NCBI GenBank assembly: GCA_903772945.1
Contig: CAICTM010000350.1
Coordinates: 1 to 64,000, forward strand
DNA from: Seminavis robusta
Lineage: Eukaryota; Bacillariophyta; Bacillariophyceae; Naviculales; Naviculaceae
Length of the DNA stretch: 64,000 nucleotides
Direction: 5' to 3'
Of this stretch, positions 22,001 to 29,614 are shown piece after piece; positions within the stretch are counted from its first letter, which is position 1; each line of letters opens with the position of its first letter. The notes beneath the pieces are model-generated. The model did no database searches and had not been told where the DNA came from. It saw only the letters and a list, made by a program, of their open reading frames with translations. A program made the translations under genes and the position numbers.

Positions 22001-22224
22001 CAGCGCCCGATGTGCGACAAGTACCCGCAGCCAGCTTTTTCTCGTCCTTCTCACAGTCCTTGCAATTGCCACAGCAGCAACAGCATCAAGCGAGTGTTCA
22101 GCAGCAACAGCCCAATGTTCAGCAGCAGCAGCAGCAGCCCAATGTTCAGCAGCAACAGCAACAACAACTGCCACAACCCGATTCGTCGTCGTCAGAAAGT
22201 TCCGATGAAGAAAGCGACGCTTAG
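19024..22224 (+). CDS. Helicase-associated (HA) domain protein with five microexons
   Basis: Eight exons: 19024-19266, 19426-19438, 19555-19724, 19905-19920, 19996-20014, 20134-20161, 20308-20319 and 20518-22224. All introns are GT-AG, phases agree, and the product is 735 aa. The N-terminus is acidic then basic (PPKRKRKSDGK, a probable nuclear signal). Two HA domains follow. The first runs from ERWQGMYDRLVAYKARFGD through LGSWVSAQRRAYK to LDFEW; the second from WETRYKELCAFVAKYGH through QLSNWVSKQRHDF to INFVWEVER. Every microexon falls inside the conserved W/QR motifs, which supports the splice choices. From about residue 215 the protein is low-complexity Ala/Ser/Gly/Asn-rich, ending in poly-Gln and SSSESSDEESDA. 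HA domains without helicase are expanded in diatoms and may bind nucleic acid; the role is unknown. The frame from 20365 is open into exon 8, but a TGA right after the 20319 donor rules out simple read-through. Confidence 0.85.
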
Positions 22225-22474
22225 TCGATCGAGCACGACACTATTTTAAAATAGCTAGCTAGCCAGACAGACTTGGCTGGTAGCGAAATGATTCATTCGA
22301 TTCTGAGCTTGCTGCTGGATCTGAAGAAATTTGAATCTATCTGTTCATTTGTTCCCTTAGTTTGCTTATGTCTATTCAGTGCAATGTTTTTGATTCAATC
22401 TACCCAAAATGCTTCTTTGTTTATGAGGACAGTTCCATCTTTGTCTTTCGCTATCCAGCTCGCTGGCAGTCCGT

Positions 22475-23443
22475 TCAAACAGAGGTAGACTGCTGATTCT
22501 GGTTCATCATGTAATCCCAAAACATTCGACGCTCGTCTTCCGACATGGAATTGAAGGCCTTCATGCCCTCCCGAAGCTGGTCGGCTACATGTTGGCCGGA
22601 AGCACGGGGGAAACGGGCGAGATGCATACCGTAGGCAATGGCGAGCTCCAAGCTGTGTGGTCCGTGCTGTGTTGGAGCGTACCTGCCATACATTTCGTGC
22701 ACGGGCGACGAGTGATAGTCGTGCGACGGGGTAGTAAAAGCCATGGCATTGCGATAGTAGGCGTGAAATCGAGGCCCGCCGAATAGATTGACCCATCCTT
22801 CGAATATCTTGCCTGACAAGTCCTTGAGGGAGGAACGAGGATTCTTGGTGCGCTTTTGATGCTTGGCGATACAAGTCTGGACAATAGTTTGGGCGTGATG
22901 CACAAGAGTGCGATCATGTTCGTTGTAATGAAGGTATAGAAGGATGCGATGGATAGAGTCTTCCACCGGTAACGGTGGCTGTGCAGCAGCTCCTACGGGA
23001 TATTCTGTTGCTCGTGGTTCCTCGATCAAAGCGGGGGTTTTCGTTTGTTTGGGGCGGAATGTCGTGATGTTGTCGTCCATAATGTCGCTTTTCAGCAGGG
23101 TTTGAATATCGTCTTCCATTAGAACCGCTGGCTCCTCTTCGTTGTCGAAACTTGATCCGTGCGATACTGTTGCGGCGATCGTTGGGATTTGCTTGTCGGG
23201 AGAAAAGATTGATGTCGTCACGGGATCTTCATGGGTAAGATTCGGGCGTTGTTCGAGAAGACCTTGGATTGAATCGTCGTCATCAATGCCACAAGAATCT
23301 TTGATCAGGTCTTTGTCGAATGAAATCATGAGGTCGTCTGCCAGGAGATCTTCGATGGCGTCCACTGATCCCCAGGAGGCATCGTCTTCAAAAGGCTGCG
23401 TTTGGTCCGAAAACTGCATCGAGGGTGGGGAAGATGATGTCAT
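22475..23443 (-). CDS. Conserved-looking hypothetical protein, acidic N-terminus
   Basis: A single-exon 322-aa frame from MTSSSPPSMQFSDQTQPF. The first ~150 residues are acidic and low in structure (DDDDSIQGLLEQ, LMEDDIQTLLKSD). The rest, from VEDSIHRILLYLHYNEHD onward, looks folded. It is helical and aromatic-rich, with KDLSGKIFEGWVNLFGGPRF, HAYYRNAMAF and MSEDERRMFWDYMM. No signal peptide or membrane segment is seen. I do not recognise the family. The acidic activator-like N-terminus with a compact C-terminal domain could suit a nuclear regulator, but that is speculation. Confidence 0.75.
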   Translation of the reverse strand: MTSSSPPSMQFSDQTQPFEDDASWGSVDAIEDLLADDLMISFDKDLIKDSCGIDDDDSIQGLLEQRPNLTHEDPVTTSIFSPDKQIPTIAATVSHGSSFDNEEEPAVLMEDDIQTLLKSDIMDDNITTFRPKQTKTPALIEEPRATEYPVGAAAQPPLPVEDSIHRILLYLHYNEHDRTLVHHAQTIVQTCIAKHQKRTKNPRSSLKDLSGKIFEGWVNLFGGPRFHAYYRNAMAFTTPSHDYHSSPVHEMYGRYAPTQHGPHSLELAIAYGMHLARFPRASGQHVADQLREGMKAFNSMSEDERRMFWDYMMNQNQQSTSV

Positions 23444-23839
23444 TGTTGAATAAAATTCGTCTTAGCTTACTTTGTCTTTTAGAATCAATGTTGAAGCGGC
23501 TTTGTTTTGTGTGATCAGGTATTGGTACTGAATTGGGAACGTCAACATCAATCAAAAGCCAGGACATCAAACATAACATCAAACTTTAAAAGTGAAAAAG
23601 TTTCAAAAAGTAAGTTTCAAAAAGTGGAGGGACCGATGTCGGGGTGCGGTTTCAGTCACGCTTTCGTTTCTACACAGTTTGAGAACCGTTTCCTCCCAGA
23701 GTCAAAGATCCAAAACTCGAACCCTTTAGAAATTGTCGAGGGTTATGCGGCGAGACGACGGCCACCGTTCGTGCCGCCAACAACAGCACAACCAACTCAC
23801 AAGCACATCCATCCAAAGCACAAGTCTTTCTGAAGCAAG
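23444..23839. other. Shared upstream region of divergent genes
   Basis: About 400 bp between divergent starts (minus-strand hypothetical protein and plus-strand mL41), so it probably carries both promoters. A short duplicated AAAAAGTTTCAAAAAGT lies near 23595-23625. Confidence 0.5.
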
Positions 23840-24295
23840 ATGAATCGATGGCAGCCCCTCTTTCGACGGAGCTATGATTCCATTGTCTCGTCAGTGTTTG
23901 CTCTTTCCGTTCGACACATGAGCAAATACATGTCGAAGCAAGCAACCAAGCGACAGCCCCTCACCACAAAACGAGCTCGAAAAGGTTACTACAAAGGCAA
24001 AGGGGGCACCAAAGAAGGTCGACTGACGAGCAAAGGAAAATTCATTGTGGATCCCTTGAAGCGTTTGCAGTTAATTGTCCCAGATTTGGAAGGATTCAAG
24101 GTGAGTTTGGTGACCTTGACTTCTTCTCGTTGTACAATACTACAACATGTAGGGTCCCTTGCTGTATACCGAATCTCAACTTTGTTGCTTATTGTCTTGC
24201 TGCCTCCAACATTTTAGCTCAAGCCGTATGTCGCCCTTGGCGTCCCCAAAGAAGCTCCTGAAAATAGATCTGAACAAATGCCTTCGTCCCACTAG
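23840..24295 (+). CDS. MRPL41: Mitochondrial ribosomal protein mL41
   Basis: Exon 1 is 23840-24100. A phase-0 intron (GTGAGT...CATTTTAG) is at 24101-24217. Exon 2 is 24218-24295. The product is 112 aa. The core LTTKRARKGYYKGKGGTKEG, then SKGKFIVDPLKRL, then IVPDLEGFK|LKPYVA matches the mL41 family, including the near-invariant VPDL-GFKLKPYV element that the splice junction restores. The first ~30 residues are basic and hydroxylated without acids (MNRWQPLFRRSYDSIVSSVF), as expected for a mitochondrial presequence. It is a structural component of the mitochondrial large ribosomal subunit. It is divergently arranged with the preceding hypothetical gene. Confidence 0.93.
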
Positions 24296-24625
24296 CTAAT
24301 AAAGTGCCTATAGCTTCTACTTTAAAAAAGGACGATAGGAGTAATTGTAAATGCAGTTGCCAATAGGTTGTGCGTATTAAGTATAGTCAAGGCCTCGATA
24401 AGGTGGCTAGATTCTGAGAAGTATTGGAAACGTTGCATGTTTCCCTTTATCCCAAAGGGGGGTTTTAGAGTAGGGTGCAGAATGGCATTACCTGCAACTC
24501 TCTACTAGTAATCGAATACTCCAAGAGTATAGTCAATGTCAATTCCAGAGTAGCGTGGTACATGTAGTTGAACCAAACATGCAGGTACATGTACGCTCTA
24601 TACTGTATGCCAGTAGTTCAGCTAG
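24296..24625. other. Intergenic between convergent genes
   Basis: About 330 bp between the mL41 stop and the 3' end of the APP1-like gene. No gene seen. Confidence 0.5.
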
Positions 24626-25615
24626 CTAGCTCTGAAAGACAATCCGGTTGGCGGCTTGTATATCTCGTTCGACATCCACCCATTTTTCGCTCGTTTTGGG
24701 TACATCTTTGAGCATGTCCCGGGCACTGTAGATGACACGTTGTACGCCTTCAATATCCATGAGCCCGAGCTGCAAGGCCGCAGTGGCGGCGCCTACATAT
24801 GTCCGGAAAAAGACAATGGGTCTCCCATTGATCAACCGTGGCGGTGGCACCACGACCGGGACGTTTGGTTCGTTGGATACCTTGTGCAGAAAGATTGCCT
24901 TGACCACTTCGGGATACTCTCGCAGCATGGTTTCTCCCGCTTCTTGATCCAGTTCCCCCGTATCTCCCACGTAAACGTATTGGAGTATAGTGCCGGTGGG
25001 ATCCTGTTCCAGCAAGCGTTCAAAGTTGGTAAATTTGCGCAATCCCTTTTTGTTTTGAATGATCCACTCGGCCACGGATCCGTAGAGGACGGGTCCCAAT
25101 CCCCACTGTTGGACGCCGGATGCTTCGGCCGCCGTTCGTAGGGCCACGGCGATTTTGGAATCTTGTTTGAGTTCGAGTGCGGCCTTGAATTCTTCGGCTC
25201 GTGCCGTCAAAATGGCCACTTTGGGAGGGCATTTCTCGAGTGTTCCGTTGACGCGACTGCTGCTGCCACCCATGCTGACTTCGAGCATGAACTGTGCCAC
25301 CCCGGGGTAAATTTCCCCACGTTCATATTGAATATCAATGCCGCCCAAATTGACACCGGCTACGTTGACGCCGCCACTGCTCTTCAAGGTGTCATCGACG
25401 TCGGATAATACTTGTGTAAACAGGGCATTGGCGGATGACTGCAGACTAGTGGACGTGTGACTTGATATCAGTATAGCTGATGCATGCCGTATGGTTGGTA
25501 TTGGCTTTGGGGGAGAAAATGCAGAAGATTCCAACAAGTAGAAAACTGTTGTCAAAGCCACCAGAAGAAGCTTGGAAAGAAACTGATGAAGATGTCGAGA
25601 GGGCACCGGTAGCAT
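24626..25615 (-). CDS. Plastid-targeted APP1-like (DUF2183) HAD-type phosphatase
   Basis: 329 aa from the ATG at 25615, which has a good context (ATCACCATG); the upstream ATG at 25669 would add 18 residues. The N-terminus has a hydrophobic signal (FLSKLLLVALTTVFYLLESS) followed by AFSPPKP, a textbook diatom ASAFAP-type plastid signal. The catalytic domain shows the HAD-like nucleophile motif SDVDDTLKSSGG at about residues 71-82, YERGEIYPGVAQF, VAILTARAEEF and YVYVGDTGELDQEAGE. These are hallmarks of the phosphatidate-phosphatase APP1 catalytic domain. A lipid-phosphate phosphatase role in the plastid is likely from family knowledge; the actual substrate is not shown. Confidence 0.88.
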   Translation of the reverse strand: MLPVPSRHLHQFLSKLLLVALTTVFYLLESSAFSPPKPIPTIRHASAILISSHTSTSLQSSANALFTQVLSDVDDTLKSSGGVNVAGVNLGGIDIQYERGEIYPGVAQFMLEVSMGGSSSRVNGTLEKCPPKVAILTARAEEFKAALELKQDSKIAVALRTAAEASGVQQWGLGPVLYGSVAEWIIQNKKGLRKFTNFERLLEQDPTGTILQYVYVGDTGELDQEAGETMLREYPEVVKAIFLHKVSNEPNVPVVVPPPRLINGRPIVFFRTYVGAATAALQLGLMDIEGVQRVIYSARDMLKDVPKTSEKWVDVERDIQAANRIVFQS

Positions 25616-26027
25616 GGTGATTGCTTCTTTCAAATTTAAACTAAGTATGCGTATCAAGGTACTGGACACAGTAAGCTGCTTAGAATGTCAATAGGATACC
25701 CTTGCAAGTCGTTCACTTGAGTCTCTTTGCTGCTGAAGCTGTGCTGCTTTTACGGCTGCTTGGCCTTTGGAATGGCTTCATCTTGAAGGGTTGGCATGTT
25801 GACAATCCATGGAGCCAGTGAGTGAGTGTCGTCAGTCCTGTCAATGGAGGGAGTTTGGAGCTGGAGCAAGTGTGCCTCCACAGGAAAAGATCCAAACCAA
25901 ATCATCCTTCCGATGGTCATCCACATTTCTGGCATCGATGACGGCACGGCACATCCATTTATCCATTGAAACAGAAGCTTTCGACAAGCTAGCTACTCGA
26001 GTAGAGTCGAGTCTTTTATCAGCCACT
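25616..26027. other. Shared upstream region of divergent genes
   Basis: About 410 bp between the divergent APP1-like and FKBP-like genes. ACTCGAGTAGAGTCGAGTC lies at 25995-26013, just upstream of the latter. The plus frame remains open from 25809, but its residues look noncoding. Confidence 0.45.
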
Positions 26028-27224
26028 ATGAGGGTATCTCCTTCTGATCAGTATCATCTCCAAGTATCACCATTTCAAATCACAAGGAGGAAAAAGAGTA
26101 CACCGTTTCCTTTCGTTATCATCATTGCAATCTGCCTGGGTACCAGCAGTCTTCTACTCCAGCATGTCCAAGCTACCAACGATGCGGGTCTCCAATGGCT
26201 GGCCAAGCAACGCGAGGACAAGCACACGGTGGAAACTCCCTCTGGTCTGATGTACAAGCGCAAAATCAAAAAGCCAAGAGGCACACATCATCCCTCCTTT
26301 GATGCTTACTGCAAGATCCAACTGGAAATTTCCCGCGTCTTGGATCACAACGGTACCACAGAACTGGTGGAGAGCACCACTGCCGAAGGAGGAGGACAAC
26401 CCATTACACTGCGACCAGAAGATTCTTCCCTTCCTGTCATTCGAGAAGCCTTGCAATCCATGGTAGAAGGAGATTGGTGGGAATTGTATGTACCCAGTCA
26501 CTTGGGATACCAACACGGTGATAACAAGAACAACAAGAACAAAGCAACAACAACAAACCACGACGACAATAACGATGCAGCAGCATTACTCGTGGAATTG
26601 GAATTGCAAGAGATTTCTCATGGCGATCTCTTGCCTGCTGGAGAAGTACACCGGTGTTTCTTCCAGATCCAATGGAATGCTGCCGAGAGAATCTATTTCT
26701 TTCAACCCAATTCCGAATGCGACGAACGCGATCAAACGTACATTCAAAAAGTCTCCCGTTGGGATAGTCGTTCCAGCAAAGCCGATGCCGAAACGGCTCG
26801 ATTGAGGAACATGCTGGCAAAGGAAAATGTCAAGCAGGAATTGGGCTTTTGGATGCGACGCAGGATGCACATTCTCAAGCAATTCCTAAAGGAAGAAATG
26901 AGGATATGTACCCTGATCCAGGACGGAGCCTACATGGAAGACTGCAATGCTCAAGAGCAAGAATATGTCAAAAAGGTCGATGCGTGGGAAGACACCAAAG
27001 TGGCAGAGGAAATCGAACGACTTGTTCATATGGATCAGACGACCACGACAAGTCTGGAACCAACACTGGCCTCGTGGGTACGGCGTCGCATACGGATTCT
27101 CAATCAAATGCAATCGGTAAAGAGTAAACGCCATTCCGTGGACAACAACAACAACAACAGCGACAACAACACGGCTGATGACACTGGCAACCAAGAAACA
27201 CATCATCAACATGAGGAGTTATGA
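26028..27224 (+). CDS. Secretory FKBP-like protein with duplicated C-terminal module
   Basis: 398 aa from MRVSPSDQYH (26028). The open frame extends 5' to 25809 but through intergenic-type sequence. A signal anchor (FPFVIIIAICLGTSSLLLQHVQA) lies near residues 27-50. An FKBP/Mip-type arrangement follows: GLQWLAKQRED, VETPSGLMYK, FDAYCKIQLEISRVLDHNGT, IREALQSMVEGDWWELYVPS, HLGYQHG, and ALLVELELQEI. Several aromatic active-site residues of true FKBPs are replaced, so isomerase activity is uncertain. Two related C-terminal copies follow. One has QTYIQKVSRWDSR with LGFWMRRRMHILKQF, the other QEYVKKVDAWEDT with LASWVRRRIRILNQM. The protein ends in an Asn/His-rich tail. It probably acts in the ER or secretory pathway. 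Confidence 0.78.
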   Translation: MRVSPSDQYHLQVSPFQITRRKKSTPFPFVIIIAICLGTSSLLLQHVQATNDAGLQWLAKQREDKHTVETPSGLMYKRKIKKPRGTHHPSFDAYCKIQLEISRVLDHNGTTELVESTTAEGGGQPITLRPEDSSLPVIREALQSMVEGDWWELYVPSHLGYQHGDNKNNKNKATTTNHDDNNDAAALLVELELQEISHGDLLPAGEVHRCFFQIQWNAAERIYFFQPNSECDERDQTYIQKVSRWDSRSSKADAETARLRNMLAKENVKQELGFWMRRRMHILKQFLKEEMRICTLIQDGAYMEDCNAQEQEYVKKVDAWEDTKVAEEIERLVHMDQTTTTSLEPTLASWVRRRIRILNQMQSVKSKRHSVDNNNNNSDNNTADDTGNQETHHQHEEL

Positions 27225-27677
27225 GAATACTATAGCTAGATAAGCTGAGTATACTTTCAATTCAAGAATGGGCCCATCGATGAGCCATTGATTCAGTCAC
27301 TCGACGTGCCTCCAGTAACTGTAAATATAACATAGCAAGCGCAACTATAACATGGCAAGCGCAACGCTTCATTGCGGTGCAAATGATTGCTCCGTGTATT
27401 ATGATCCTGTTATATTAACTTGTGCCAGCTATCAAATCGGAAGCTCTTGGTTCCATTAAGCTGAGCTGTACATTGCCAAGCGACAGCACTGACGCCACGC
27501 CAGCTATATTCATGATGTACAACTGTATCAAAAAGATATGTTCATCTTGTCCAACAGCCGCGTGAGGCAACAAAGCCAACTTTCGCTCAACCAGCAATCA
27601 TCTGTTCGGGTCTGCGTTCCTGTTCCGGAACCTTGCAAAGCACAAGATAACTTTCTTGTCGCCCACCAAGCAAGTTG
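27225..27677. other. Intergenic between convergent genes
   Basis: About 450 bp. CTATAACATRGCAAGCGCAA occurs twice in tandem near 27326-27365 (the first copy with one substitution). No gene seen. Confidence 0.5.
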
Positions 27678-28577
27678 TTATCCCCAGTGTTGAGTGATTT
27701 TCCAGAATTTGAAGTCGTCTTCATTCTTCTTCCGAATTTGAAGTGATCTTTGTACATTCTCGATCATTAACCGTCTCCGAGCCTCTTCAGAGGGGGCGCC
27801 ATAGAAGAACTCGTTGATCCGGAGCTCTTCTGGATACAGTTTAGCGCCCAGCTGCCACTTACTTGCTTGCCAAGGAAACCTCCTCTTCCAAAGAGCCCAA
27901 AAGAAGCTCACAACTGTTGGTGAGTTGAGCATCATTGCTTTCTTCAGACTCATGGGGTAGGCCTTGAAAAGCGTATCTATGGCAGTTTCAGTGAAGCTCG
28001 AATCAAAGCACTCAAAACCAGCTCCCTCACACTCGCATACAACCTCGCAGCCTTCTCGGATGGCGTGGAAGTTTGGGTAGAGGCTATTCATCAAATAGTA
28101 ATGAGCTCCAAAGAACGTTCGTATCTGCTCGTCCGTTTGGATTTGCTCTTTGGGACGAAAGGCTGCAAAATCAAAGATCCCCACACAATTGAGGCGGGGA
28201 GGTATCAAATCCACTGCCAGAAAGACCCCAGGGCACATCAAGGAAAACCGATCAAAGAACTCTGCTCCTTCTTCTGGAGTTCCTTTGATCTTGTATTCTT
28301 TACGAAAGCACTTGATCATGCAGATCTTGTCCACCACTTGTCCAAGGGATTCTTCTTCTCCCAAACTGGCCAGAGCAAACTGAACGTACTCGAAATCGGA
28401 GATTTCTGAGTCAATACGCTGGTCAAGAAGGACCAAAGTTTTGATCATCAAAGCTCTCCATAACTCCTCTTCGGTGATTTGCATCAGGACCTTGGCTGGA
28501 TCCCCAGTAATATCGCTATGACCTCGTAGAAAGGGGATATCAGTTGGACCGCTTCTGTTGCCTGTCACTCTTTCCAT
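27678..28577 (-). CDS. CRAL-TRIO (Sec14-like) domain protein
   Basis: A 299-aa single-exon frame from MERVTGNRSG. An N-terminal helical part is followed by a lipid-binding CRAL-TRIO core from about residue 118. It shows PGVFLAVDLIPPRLNCVGIF, then QIRTFFGAHYYLMNSLYPNF, then AIDTLFKAYPMSLKKAMMLN, with SPTVVSFFWALWKRRFPW at the end. The YP..LKK...NSP pattern is the family's exit-helix signature. Such proteins bind or transfer phosphoinositides and other hydrophobic ligands. A Cys cluster (CEVVCECEGAGFECF) interrupts the core and is unusual. No targeting signal is present, so it is probably cytosolic. Confidence 0.8.
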   Translation of the reverse strand: MERVTGNRSGPTDIPFLRGHSDITGDPAKVLMQITEEELWRALMIKTLVLLDQRIDSEISDFEYVQFALASLGEEESLGQVVDKICMIKCFRKEYKIKGTPEEGAEFFDRFSLMCPGVFLAVDLIPPRLNCVGIFDFAAFRPKEQIQTDEQIRTFFGAHYYLMNSLYPNFHAIREGCEVVCECEGAGFECFDSSFTETAIDTLFKAYPMSLKKAMMLNSPTVVSFFWALWKRRFPWQASKWQLGAKLYPEELRINEFFYGAPSEEARRRLMIENVQRSLQIRKKNEDDFKFWKITQHWG

Positions 28578-29614
28578 TCTGTTTGTCTGTCAGTTGTCGG
28601 TGCCCGGAGAAGTGCAAAGGAATGAACGGCGAGGACGGCAATGAGGCCTGCAATGGACGAAGTGATCACCTTATTAGTTTGGAAGTACAGTACAACAACT
28701 ATAATGACAGAGCCTCGAACATGGGATGGTCGAAAGCCAAGCGTTCTATCAATCTACCAATACTCGTTGTTGGCTTTCACCGACGGAAGTTGTTTGTGAT
28801 CTGTTTTCCTGCCTGTTTCCAAAATTGTGGGCGGATCGCGACGGGGCCTGGGCCTGTTGCGACCGACGAAGTTGCGACCAAACGATACTCAATTGCCGTA
28901 CCAGTAATACAGGTCAGAATTGGAAAGTACTTATAAGGCCTTGGTTATAAGATGTATTATTTCAAGTTTTAAGTTTGCTCTACAGTGCCAGCTACCGTAG
29001 CCACGGTAGCTAGTATGGTAGGTGGCAAAAACAAGTCCATTGACTTGCCGACCATCACTGTGAAACACGGTGGGCGCATTGCACTGTGAAGGTGGAGCTT
29101 CCAAAAGACCTCTGGTTGCGACAGCAAGTGGCCCCAGCTCTCAATTCTCCCTTGATACCAATTGGTCGGTAATACTCGTTTTGGAGTACCTAACGGTACA
29201 TGTAGTGGTACCGCCGTAAGAGTTCCGAGAGTATTCGGTCAGCTTCTACTACATAGTAACATCTTATTATTGAGGCAATCACACTCAAGAGGAGACGGAA
29301 GCCTTTCCCGAGAACGGGGGACAAACGGACAGCTGCACCGTGCCTCAAACCAACTCCGGTTAACTGGCACCGGTCCCCCAGAAGTCATCAGTAATACATG
29401 ACCGGTATAATGTGCTCTTCCCTTGCGACCCTGCCGCTATTATCATACAACTGTACAGTACCGGTACGTGTCAGTGGCAATGACCGATGAGCCACGTGAC
29501 ATGACCCAAGACAGCTTTTTGGCTGCACAAGATCTTGGGCATAGGATTTCCTTTGCAGAGGAAGCTACGGCGACAACAGCACAAGCATCACAACAGAGGT
29601 TATTATTTTAAGCC
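28578..29614. other. Intergenic, shared upstream of divergent genes
   Basis: About 1 kb between the CRAL-TRIO gene (minus) and the endonuclease gene (plus). Short frames lack coding character. AGTACCGGTACGTG lies near 29457. Nothing else recognised. Confidence 0.5.

Noticed and set aside
28544-28950. 130-aa plus-strand frame overlapping the CRAL-TRIO start
   Set aside because: Shadow of the gene's upstream region; no recognisable product.
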